Source: CAYZJB01 sp964602985
GTDB lineage: Bacteria; CLD3; SB21
DNA: 64,000 nucleotides
Reading direction: 5' to 3'
Assembly (NCBI GenBank): GCA_964602985.1
Contig: CAZRTJ010000020.1
Span: 1 to 64,000, forward strand
The first letter of the stretch is position 1. The number at the start of each line of letters is the position of its first letter. Made by a program: the position numbers and the translations under genes. This document shows, piece after piece, positions 1-7,387 of this stretch. The notes beneath the pieces were generated by a model. The model was not told where the DNA came from. It did no database searches and saw only the letters and a program-made list of their open reading frames with translations.

Positions 1-68
1 CAGTAGCTCAATGGTAGAGCAATCGGCTGTTAACCGATGGGTTGTAGGTTCGAGTCCTACCTGAGCAG
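1..68 (+). tRNA. tRNA-Asn (GTT anticodon), 5' end cut by window edge
   Basis: The cloverleaf can be read directly. The anticodon stem ATCGG/CCGAT (22-26 and 34-38) encloses the loop CTGTTAA with anticodon GTT at 29-31, which decodes AAC/AAU. The T arm GTAGG-TTCGAGT-CCTAC is followed by the 3' acceptor strand CTGAGCA and discriminator G at 68. Only the last three bases (CAG) of the 5' acceptor strand are inside the window, so about four bases of the gene lie to the left. A strong terminator follows. Confidence 0.95.
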
Positions 69-76
69 CATAACGA

Positions 77-103
77 CCCGCACGTACTCGTGCGGGTATT
101 TTT
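77..103 (+). terminator. Rho-independent terminator after tRNA-Asn
   Basis: A perfect 9-bp stem, ACCCGCACG / CGTGCGGGT, with a TACT loop (stem bases 76-84 and 89-97), runs into ATTTTT. It lies nine bases after the tRNA and two bases before the next ATG, so the following gene's ribosome-binding region overlaps the terminator tail. Confidence 0.85.
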
Positions 104-105
104 CT

Positions 106-1332
106 ATGAAGCATGTCGTCGCCCTCATCGCCTGCATCCTCTTCCTGACGCCGTCGTGTGCGCTGGGTCAGACGGAATTTCACATCTACGAAGGTCACGG
201 CCTGCGTATCTCTCCCTGGATGCGATACAACAAGGCCGACGCTTTTTTCACCGGTCTGATCGGCAAATGGGAAATCACCGATCCCGATTTCTTTCTCCAC
301 GGACGCTGGGGGTACTCCTTCGGCGGCCGGCACCCGAGGTATTCGGCCGGCCTGACCAAGATATTCCCCACGGGCAACAACGAAATCATTCTCGATGCCG
401 AGTACTTTTCGCTGACCACCTCCTCCGAACCGATGGTCTTGTCCGATCTGAAGAACTCGTTATCGTCCGTGCTTTTCCGCGCCGACTTCTACAATTATTA
501 TCATACACGGGGCGGAACCTTCGCCGCCGGCTACAACGCGGGCGACGTGTTCCGCGTGACCGCCCTCGGCGGATGGAAGCGATATTCCACGCTCAAGAAT
601 AACACCCGGACAAGCCTCTTTGATTGGGGGGGCGATGGTTCCGAAAAGAAATTTGAACCCAGCCCCGCAGTGGAGGAGGGTGACGATCGGCTCGCTTCCA
701 TTACAGTGGAATACGATCCTCGCCCATCCAAGATGGCACCGGTCACCGCGTGGACGGGCGACGTCTCTTACGCACGATCCGTGGCGGGCAGCGATTTCCA
801 CTACGACCGGATCACGCTGGGGCTGAAGCGATATCAGAATCTGTGGGGTCCCACCCGAATGATTGCCGGAGTTCGCGCGGGCTCGTACGACGGCAAGCTG
901 ACCTTCACAGACGAATTGAACACGGTTCGTCCGATGGACCCGTTTCTGTTCGACCTCGGGGGTCTGGGTTCGCTTCGCGGGTACGATTATCGTGAATTTC
1001 GGGACGGCAACCGGTTGGTGTCGGGCAATGTGGATTTTCTATTCAACGGAGCTTTCTTCCCAAAAACGCCGATGAAGACATGGTGGGGCGTCGGGTGGCT
1101 GTTTCGGAATTTCGACCTCGTCTTGTTTGCCGATGCCGGATCCCTGTGGGTGAATGACGGATCCCTGCTCCGTTTTTCCGGAATGAAATCGGAACTCCTG
1201 CGGGCGGACGCCGGTTTCGGTTTGGCGATGAAGAACTTCTTCCGCGTGGACTTCGCCTGGGCGTTGAAGTCCGGGCAACAGACGCGAAGGGGAGAATGGT
1301 ACGCAACCTTTCACGTGATGTACAATCTCTAG
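106..1332 (+). CDS. Omp85/surface-antigen (D15)-type outer-membrane beta-barrel protein
   Basis: The 408-residue product starts with a signal peptide (MKHVVALIACILFL...CALG) and continues as alternating hydrophobic/polar strands rich in Gly, Tyr and Phe. Near residues 282-300 it carries LGGLGSLRGYDYREF, the conserved motif of the Omp85/BamA C-terminal barrel strand, and it ends in amphipathic strands. No POTRA repeats precede the barrel, so it is a short Omp85-like barrel rather than BamA itself; its cargo is unknown. I chose the ATG at 106 because it begins a clean signal peptide; the frame is open upstream only through the tRNA. It is two bases ahead of the next gene, so the two are probably co-expressed. 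Confidence 0.75.
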   Translation: MKHVVALIACILFLTPSCALGQTEFHIYEGHGLRISPWMRYNKADAFFTGLIGKWEITDPDFFLHGRWGYSFGGRHPRYSAGLTKIFPTGNNEIILDAEYFSLTTSSEPMVLSDLKNSLSSVLFRADFYNYYHTRGGTFAAGYNAGDVFRVTALGGWKRYSTLKNNTRTSLFDWGGDGSEKKFEPSPAVEEGDDRLASITVEYDPRPSKMAPVTAWTGDVSYARSVAGSDFHYDRITLGLKRYQNLWGPTRMIAGVRAGSYDGKLTFTDELNTVRPMDPFLFDLGGLGSLRGYDYREFRDGNRLVSGNVDFLFNGAFFPKTPMKTWWGVGWLFRNFDLVLFADAGSLWVNDGSLLRFSGMKSELLRADAGFGLAMKNFFRVDFAWALKSGQQTRRGEWYATFHVMYNL

Positions 1333-1334
1333 CC

Positions 1335-1796
1335 ATGATTCGTTTCCTTGTTTGCATGACACTCCTGGCGGGAACGGCGTCCTCGCAGACGCCGGATGAA
1401 GAGGTGTGGGAGCGAGCCGTGCGTTGGATCCAGGAGGGCCAGGTGGACAGCGCGGTCAGCGATCTTCGTACGATCGAAGCGAACCGGAGCGCTTCCCGGC
1501 GTATCGACGCTCTCTTGTCGCTGGGCAGAATTGCCTTTGAAAACCTTCAGCGTCCGGAGGAGGCGTTGGGATATTATCATCGCGTGTATTCTGACTATCC
1601 GGGCCATCCCCTGCGGGCCCACGCCGTCTTCATGCTCGGCTTCTTGTATGCCAATTCCATCATCGATCTGGAACGCGCCAAAGCCTATTACTCGGAATTT
1701 CTACGAGACTACCCTGATCACGAACTGACGCCGTCGGTGCGCTTCGAGATGGACCATCTCGGCAAGAAGATCGACGAGCTTCTCCAGCACGAATGA
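1335..1796 (+). CDS. Secreted or periplasmic TPR-repeat protein
   Basis: A 153-residue protein with an N-terminal signal peptide (MIRFLVCMTLLAGTASS). The rest is helical with TPR-like pairs, such as the stretch RIAFENLQRPEEALGYYHRVYSDYPGHP and its repeat ending EFLRDYPDHELTP, as in YbgF/BamD-type repeats ending in 'YP-x-H'. It sits between an outer-membrane barrel and rsmE, with a 4-bp overlap into rsmE. A scaffolding role at the envelope is likely but the partner is unknown. The start at 1335, directly after the upstream stop, gives the signal peptide. Confidence 0.6.
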   Translation: MIRFLVCMTLLAGTASSQTPDEEVWERAVRWIQEGQVDSAVSDLRTIEANRSASRRIDALLSLGRIAFENLQRPEEALGYYHRVYSDYPGHPLRAHAVFMLGFLYANSIIDLERAKAYYSEFLRDYPDHELTPSVRFEMDHLGKKIDELLQHE

Positions 1797-2500
1797 CGGA
1801 CAGTCAGCATTTCCTTGTCGATCCGCAGGATGTTGCGGATCGTCTCCTGACGCTGCGAGGAGACGAGCGCCATCATTGCCTCCACGCCCTGCGTAAGCGT
1901 ACGGGGGACGGCTTCTTCTGCGTGGATGGCCTTGGCAAGGAGTACGAAGTGCGACTGCTGTCCGATGACGGCCGCGAGGCGACGTGCGAGATCTTGCATA
2001 CCCGGGAACGACCGCGTGAACTGCCGCGGGACATCATCCTCGTACAGGCGCTCATCAAGAAAGATCGGATGGAGTGGCTGGTCGAGAAAGCTGTGGAACT
2101 GGGCGTTTCTCGTATTTGTCCGGTAATCACTTCCCGCACCGATATTTCCGCAAAGACCTGGTCCGTGGAAAGAATGGAAAAGATCGCCGTGTCCGCCCTG
2201 AAGCAGTCCCGTCGAAGCGTTCGAGTCCGGCTCGAGGAAGTTTGGCCATTTGCCAAACGAATGACGACGATCACCCCCGGATACATCTGCCATGAGTCGG
2301 CGGATCGTTCCCTGACCTCCGTGGAAATTCCCAACCTGGGTTCCCTTGCGGTCGCCATCGGACCGGAAGGCGGATGGTCGAACGAAGAATTGGAAACGGC
2401 CAAGGGTTGGGCGCCTGTGTCGCTGGGCAAACAGAGACTGCGCGCGGAAACCGCTGCGCTGGCGGCCATCACACGGATCGCGTCGGCGCTGGAAGGGTAA
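1793..2500 (+). CDS. rsmE: 16S rRNA (uracil-1498-N3)-methyltransferase
   Basis: The 235-residue product has the usual RsmE length. It shows an N-terminal PUA-like part (HFLVDPQDVADRLLTLRGDERHHCLHALRKRTGD) and a SPOUT knot whose SAM-binding loop reads AVAIGPEGGWSNEE, followed by SLGKQRLRAETAALAAI, the family's C-terminal signature. RsmE methylates U1498 of 16S rRNA in the assembled 30S subunit using SAM. The start overlaps the TPR gene's stop, suggesting translational coupling. Confidence 0.93.
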   Translation: MTDSQHFLVDPQDVADRLLTLRGDERHHCLHALRKRTGDGFFCVDGLGKEYEVRLLSDDGREATCEILHTRERPRELPRDIILVQALIKKDRMEWLVEKAVELGVSRICPVITSRTDISAKTWSVERMEKIAVSALKQSRRSVRVRLEEVWPFAKRMTTITPGYICHESADRSLTSVEIPNLGSLAVAIGPEGGWSNEELETAKGWAPVSLGKQRLRAETAALAAITRIASALEG

Positions 2501-2601
2501 TTTTCGTACGACGCTGTGCCTCCAGACGTCGGTGTACAGCGGATGTAGAGGCGATAGTGCCCGCAAACCCTCAAAAACACTAACATTCCAGCAAATACCG
2601 C

Positions 2602-2630
2602 TTGACAAACGCAAGCCCGTGCCGTATATT
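2602..2630 (+). promoter_or_regulatory. Sigma-70-type promoter of the HU gene
   Basis: TTGACA (2602-2607), a 17-bp spacer and TATATT (2625-2630) form a near-consensus promoter inside the 298-bp gap after rsmE. It implies an untranslated leader of roughly 160 bases before HU. An imperfect inverted repeat lies in that leader (TGTCTG at 2648-2653 with CAGACA at 2679-2684). No open frame with coding character fills the gap. Confidence 0.8.
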
Positions 2631-2798
2631 TCATTCAGTTCGAGTGCTGTCTGTAGAACCGCTGTACACAAGGGTTTGCAGACACTTCTAAAAACGGTTC
2701 CGTTCTCATTCAATCACGATCATCATCTGGATTACCGGATACGTGCCGACGTATGGGAGTTCTATGCGCGGTGTGTATTCAAACAAAGGAGACCTCAC

Positions 2799-3077
2799 AT
2801 GACAAAAGCCGACATCGTTGCCAAAATGGCGAAAGATGCCGCCATCCCGAAGACCAAAGCTGAAAAAGCGCTCGCCGCTTTCCTGGAAACCGTCACCGGA
2901 ACCCTGAAGAAAGGGAAGAGCGTGACGTTGGTCGGATTCGGAACGTTCGGGACCGCCAAACGAAAAGCCCGGACCGGTCGCAATCCCCAAACCGGCGCCG
3001 CTCTGAAGATTCCAGCCGCCAAAGTTCCCAAGTTCAAGGCCGGCAAAGCGCTCAAAGATGCGGTCAAGAAAGGCTAA
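2799..3077 (+). CDS. hup: HU-family DNA-binding protein
   Basis: A 92-residue basic protein of standard HU length. It has the helical N-terminus (MTKADIVAKMAKDAAIPKTKAEKAL), then VTLVGFGTFGTAKRKARTGRNPQTG, which matches the signature of the HU/IHF beta-arm base, and the arm with IPAAKVPKFKAGKAL. HU bends and compacts DNA as a dimer in the nucleoid. The start is fixed by AAAGGAG eight bases upstream of the ATG and by homology. A strong promoter, long leader and terminator make it a single-gene transcript, in keeping with high HU expression. Confidence 0.95.
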   Translation: MTKADIVAKMAKDAAIPKTKAEKALAAFLETVTGTLKKGKSVTLVGFGTFGTAKRKARTGRNPQTGAALKIPAAKVPKFKAGKALKDAVKKG

Positions 3078-3102
3078 ACCCTGATCGGGTTGCCGAAGTC
3101 GT

Positions 3103-3139
3103 CAGGGGCGGACCGCAAGGATCCGCCCCTGTTCTTTTT
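3103..3139 (+). terminator. Rho-independent terminator after HU
   Basis: A perfect 10-bp stem CAGGGGCGGA / TCCGCCCCTG (3103-3112, 3122-3131) is followed by TTCTTTTT. It ends the HU transcript 26 bases after the stop codon. Confidence 0.92.
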
Positions 3140-3222
3140 GCTCCAGCCATTGCAATTCTCATCGACATCGTTACATTTCACCCCACCAAGCCAAGATACA
3201 CGGGAATGAACAAACACCTCGC

Positions 3223-4323
3223 ATGAGCTACCGCTTCCTCTATTCCACGACGTCCTTTCCAAAGACAGACGCCCCCACACTCACGAGAGTGGATGATGCG
3301 GCCCAGCGCCTGCATGACAAGCTCAAACGTCTGGACGTTTCCCGGTGTGGCCTTTCCGACTATGCAACCGCGTACCTGGAAAGATACCGAAAGAAACTCT
3401 TCTCCAACCTCCAGCGCCTGGCGCACGTCATTCTTCAAGGAGCGTTACGATCGGCCCGCCCGCTGGAGCAACTGACCCTGGTCGACTACGGCGGAGGCAT
3501 CGGATTGGTTTCCATGATGGCTGTCGAGACAGGGATTCCGCATGTCCTCTACAACGACATCTACGAGCCGTCCTGCGTGGACGCGCGGCGATTGGGAGAA
3601 AGCCTCGGATGCACACCTCATTCGTTTGTGTGCGGAGACATTGGAGCGGTCCGGACATTTCTGGAAAAGAATCGCCTCGAAGTCGATCTCCTGATCTCCA
3701 CCGATGTGATCGAACACATCTATCGCATCGAGAATTTCTTCGACGACTTGAATTCACTCCCCGCATCGGCACTCGCTGTCTCCCTCTCCACACACGCCAA
3801 CCCGATGAATCCGGTGATCGCGCGAAGTTTGATGAAAAGCCAACGCCAGGTGGAAGAAACCGACCGCGAGGAAACGTTCGGCCACAAGAAGCGCGACGAA
3901 CTCCGCGCCTACCGCCGAATCCGGGAAGAGATCATCCGGAAGTGTGGAGACGGACGGCTCGATCCGTCCAGTGTCGAAACGCTCGTCGAACGTACACGCG
4001 GATTGGCCGAAGCGGACATCCGACGCGTCGTGGGCGACTTCCTCCAAAACGGCCATCTGCCCCCTCTCCCCCGACACCCCACCAACACGTGCGATCCTTT
4101 GACGGGCAACTGGGCGGACCGACTGGAAAGTCCTTTCATCCTGAAACATCAATTGGAACAACGACGGTTTGAGGTGACGCTGATCCCCGGTCGATACGGC
4201 AAACCCAACGGTTCGGCAAAACACTTGACGGCGATCTTCCTCGACCGCATCATTCGCCTGCTGGGGGCGCACGGCGTACGCTTGTCTAATTCCTTTATCC
4301 TGGCGGGAAGAAAGAGCGGCTAG
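3223..4323 (+). CDS. Class I SAM-dependent methyltransferase, substrate unknown
   Basis: The 366-residue product has a Rossmann SAM-binding signature: motif I LTLVDYGGGIGLVSMMA (about residues 84-100), an acidic end of strand 2 (YNDIYEPS), and LLISTDVIEHIYRIENFF at about 150, typical of UbiE/Methyltransf_11-like enzymes. A long N-terminal helical part (about 80 residues) and a C-terminal extension flank the domain. It is a single gene ending convergently with hisS. The substrate cannot be read from the sequence. The start at 3223 follows a weak ribosome-binding region; MSYRFLYSTTSF begins a plausible protein. Confidence 0.7.
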   Translation: MSYRFLYSTTSFPKTDAPTLTRVDDAAQRLHDKLKRLDVSRCGLSDYATAYLERYRKKLFSNLQRLAHVILQGALRSARPLEQLTLVDYGGGIGLVSMMAVETGIPHVLYNDIYEPSCVDARRLGESLGCTPHSFVCGDIGAVRTFLEKNRLEVDLLISTDVIEHIYRIENFFDDLNSLPASALAVSLSTHANPMNPVIARSLMKSQRQVEETDREETFGHKKRDELRAYRRIREEIIRKCGDGRLDPSSVETLVERTRGLAEADIRRVVGDFLQNGHLPPLPRHPTNTCDPLTGNWADRLESPFILKHQLEQRRFEVTLIPGRYGKPNGSAKHLTAIFLDRIIRLLGAHGVRLSNSFILAGRKSG

Positions 4324-4363
4324 TCGCTACTGCGGAATTCTCGCGGCCGATCTGCAGACCGCG

Positions 4364-5620
4364 CTACATCCCTGACACTGCGGCCACGACTTCCGATAGG
4401 GGAACTGTCTTCTGCAGTCCATCGCTCATCGATTTCACGATCGCTATTCCCTGCGCCAATTCCTGTTCTCCGACGATGACCACGTGGCGGGCATTCACGC
4501 GATTGGCCTCCCGCATTTGCGCCTTCATGCTGCGGCGCAGGAAGTCGGTGTCGCACACTTTGCCGGCTCGTCGCCAGGCCTGGATCGCAGGCTGTACGGC
4601 CCGCACGGCTTCGTCACCCAACGCCACGACAAATACATCGATGGCGCCCTCGACCGCCGGCAACAAACCTTGCGACTCCAGCACGATCAACAGCCGTTCC
4701 ATCCCCGCCGCAAAGCCGACCGCCGGCACGACCTCGCCACCCAACTGCGCAATCAATCCGTCGTACCGTCCGCCGCCGCCCAGCGCATTCTGCGATCCCA
4801 ATTGCGACGACTGAATCTCATACGCCGTGCGCGTGTAATAATCCAACCCGCGAACCAGTCGCCCGTCCACTTCGAACCGGATCCCGATATCCTGTAGCAG
4901 CACACGCACGCGGTCAAAATGCGCCCGACACGGCCCGCACAGATGATCCACGATCAACGGGGCGCGGCTCGTTTCGTGAATGTCTCGCTCATCTTTGGAA
5001 TCCAAAACACGCAGCGGATTGGTCGTGATCCGCTTTTGACTTTCCTCCGAAAGCCGCGGGCGCCTCTCCTCAAGAAATGCAACCAGTCCCTCGCGATAGG
5101 CGGGACGGCACGTTGGGCATCCGACACTGTTGATCTTGAATTGCAGACCGGTCAGTTGGAGTTCTTCATACACGGTCAGCGCGACGAGCATCGTTTCCAC
5201 ATCGGCCTCCGCCTCCGGACTGCCGATCGATTCCACGCCGAACTGATGGAACTGGCGCTGGCGGCCTTTCTGCGGACGCTCCTGGCGAAACATGGGCCCG
5301 AGGTAAAACCATTTCGTCAGACCCTGCTGAGCCCGAAGATTGTTTTGAATGAACGCGCGCGCCACCGACGCCGTCATTTCCGGCCGCAACGTGAGACTTT
5401 CCTGGCCTTTGTCGGTGAACGTATACATCTCTTTCCCAACGACGTCCGTGGCTTCACCGATGCCTCTCGAAAACAACTCCGTATATTCAAAGACTGGAGT
5501 TCGGATCTCGCGATAACGAAACCGCCGCATCACATCCAGAATCGTTTTTTCAACCCACTGCCATTGCTCGGCTTCATCCGGCAGCAGATCTTTGGTTCCT
5601 GTGGGCAATTGGAAATTCAA
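4364..5620 (-). CDS. hisS: Histidine-tRNA ligase
   Basis: A 418-residue class II aminoacyl-tRNA synthetase of usual length. Motif 1 lies in REIRTPVFEYTELFSRGIGEATDVVGKEMY. Motif 2 is FYLGPMFRQERPQKGRQRQFHQFGVE. The histidine-specific loop is LVRGLDYYTRTAYEI, and motif 3 lies in AVGFAAGMERLLIVLE. It charges tRNA-His with histidine in the cytoplasm. It is the last gene of the long leftward run, nine bases after the chemoreceptor gene, and ends convergently with the methyltransferase. Confidence 0.97.
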   Translation of the reverse strand: MNFQLPTGTKDLLPDEAEQWQWVEKTILDVMRRFRYREIRTPVFEYTELFSRGIGEATDVVGKEMYTFTDKGQESLTLRPEMTASVARAFIQNNLRAQQGLTKWFYLGPMFRQERPQKGRQRQFHQFGVESIGSPEAEADVETMLVALTVYEELQLTGLQFKINSVGCPTCRPAYREGLVAFLEERRPRLSEESQKRITTNPLRVLDSKDERDIHETSRAPLIVDHLCGPCRAHFDRVRVLLQDIGIRFEVDGRLVRGLDYYTRTAYEIQSSQLGSQNALGGGGRYDGLIAQLGGEVVPAVGFAAGMERLLIVLESQGLLPAVEGAIDVFVVALGDEAVRAVQPAIQAWRRAGKVCDTDFLRRSMKAQMREANRVNARHVVIVGEQELAQGIAIVKSMSDGLQKTVPLSEVVAAVSGM

Positions 5621-5629
5621 TGGCTCTCC

Positions 5630-7387
5630 TTACAGTCCAATACTTTTTTCGACTTCCTGCGAGAGCCCGTTGAGGATTTGCGCAGGAGCCAGGATCAAAT
5701 GATTCTTTTCCAACAGATCGCGGGCGACCCGGTCGATTTGTTGAATGCTCAGGCGCGCCTGCTCGTGAGCCAACTTCTGCTGCTCAATGGCCTCGCTGAT
5801 GTGCTCGATGGCGCTGGTCATGTCCGACGCGAGGAGTGTCATGTCTTCAAACGCCTGCTGGGCTTCCAGTGCCCCGGTCCGAGTCTGCGAAACGAGCTTC
5901 AGTTCGCGCTCGGACGCCAGCACCGTCGAGTGGATGCCTTTGCGCATATCCCCGATGATCGTTCGGATTTCTTCTGTCGAGGAGGCAATCTCCTGTGCAA
6001 AGCGGCGGATTTCCGCCGCCACGACGCCAAACCGCTCGCTGGCCTCCCCGGCCGTCTGCGTTTCGATCGCGGCGTTGAACGCCAGAATCTTCGTGTGGTG
6101 AGTTACATAATTAATAATCTGGATGACGTCTTCGATTTTGGACATTCGGTGACTGAGATCCAGAAATCGCCGCGCATTGGAATCCGCCTCCGTGTGCAGA
6201 CGCTCGATCCCCACCAGGATCCCATTCATCTTCTCGGCGCCCAGCCGGACTGCATCCATCGTCTCGGATGCCGCTTTGTTCAGGCCTTCAATGTCTCCGG
6301 ATATACGCTCCACCGAACGCGTCATCTCGTCAATGCTCGCGGAAATTTCCGTAAGCGAGGACGCCTGGACCGTCACCGACTGACCCTGCACGCCGGCCGC
6401 GGTAAAGATCTTCTGCGTCTCGGAAAAGATCCGATCCCCCGTCGTACGGAGCTGCAGCATCATGCCCTCTAGAATTCTCGTCCGACGCAGAAAATTCAGG
6501 TACAACTGTCGCACCTCGTCGGTCGAATTGGGCATCTCTCTTTCCAATCGGTCCAGCGGAATCGGTCGATGGCGCAACATCGCCTCGATGGATTGATTGA
6601 TAAAGACCGCCGGGCGCAGGATCGTCCGACTCAACAACAACCCGACGACAATTGTGTAGACGAATATGCCCAGCGCCACAGCCAGAAATTCCAGCGTCCA
6701 CAGCGAAGACTGTCCTTCTGTCACATGTCGTTGAAAGGCGCTCCAAATAACCGTACCGGAACAAACAACCGTCACGATCAACGTCAGAAGAAGTTTCGTC
6801 TGCAAGCTGATCGAGATGACGCGGGCATCTTCCAGGTCCACATGGGCTGCGGCCTTCTGCAAGAGAATCGCGACCAGTCTGCGCATACGTTGCTCGAGGA
6901 TCAGGAATCCCAAAACCGTCAGCGGCAGGGTCAAGACGGTCGTCCGAAGAAAAATGTGGAGGACGTACTCTTCCGCCGGAATGGAAGTGATCACAAACGG
7001 TACAGAAATGGCAAATGTCACGACCAGCGCAATCCCAAGGACCAGGCACAGAAAAACCACCAGGCTGTAGCGAGCCGGATAGTTCATGAACTGCAGCCAC
7101 ACTTCCTGCAGGAAGGTCTTGCTGAAGGATTCCTTCCGCGACGAGCGGATATACAAAAAGGCGTGCCGGAGCAGATACACGTGTACAAATCCCGCGCCGA
7201 CGATCCAGCAGATCGTCGTGAACAACAGCAGGCGATGGCGGTACACGTTTTCTTCAGGCGTGAGAACCAGTAGATTTTCAAAGAAATAGGACGCGATCGA
7301 GGCAAAGAGCGCGGACAAACCGACGGACCAAAGGAATGGACCCCATAGGGAAAACAGCGTCAGCCCCTCTGTACGATTTCTAACCAA
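5630..7387 (-). CDS. Methyl-accepting chemotaxis protein with six predicted membrane helices
   Basis: The 585-residue product begins with two blocks of strongly hydrophobic helices. I count six segments in roughly the first 250 residues: about 12-34, 50-72, 102-128, 146-168, 196-217 and 229-252. They have only short connecting loops and no large periplasmic sensor domain. A HAMP-like linker follows, then a long coiled coil with a degenerate signalling hairpin tip (FGVVAAEIRRFAQEIASSTEEIRTII). It should pass signals to the adjacent CheA. The start overlaps the cheA stop by eight bases. The lack of a ligand domain suggests sensing within the membrane or by a partner. Confidence 0.85.
   Translation of the reverse strand: MVRNRTEGLTLFSLWGPFLWSVGLSALFASIASYFFENLLVLTPEENVYRHRLLLFTTICWIVGAGFVHVYLLRHAFLYIRSSRKESFSKTFLQEVWLQFMNYPARYSLVVFLCLVLGIALVVTFAISVPFVITSIPAEEYVLHIFLRTTVLTLPLTVLGFLILEQRMRRLVAILLQKAAAHVDLEDARVISISLQTKLLLTLIVTVVCSGTVIWSAFQRHVTEGQSSLWTLEFLAVALGIFVYTIVVGLLLSRTILRPAVFINQSIEAMLRHRPIPLDRLEREMPNSTDEVRQLYLNFLRRTRILEGMMLQLRTTGDRIFSETQKIFTAAGVQGQSVTVQASSLTEISASIDEMTRSVERISGDIEGLNKAASETMDAVRLGAEKMNGILVGIERLHTEADSNARRFLDLSHRMSKIEDVIQIINYVTHHTKILAFNAAIETQTAGEASERFGVVAAEIRRFAQEIASSTEEIRTIIGDMRKGIHSTVLASERELKLVSQTRTGALEAQQAFEDMTLLASDMTSAIEHISEAIEQQKLAHEQARLSIQQIDRVARDLLEKNHLILAPAQILNGLSQEVEKSIGL

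Noticed and set aside
4919..6472. Long open frame (over 500 codons) on the + strand opposite hisS and the chemoreceptor gene
   Set aside because: It is the antisense shadow of two well-supported genes; its residues show no domain and it spans their boundary.
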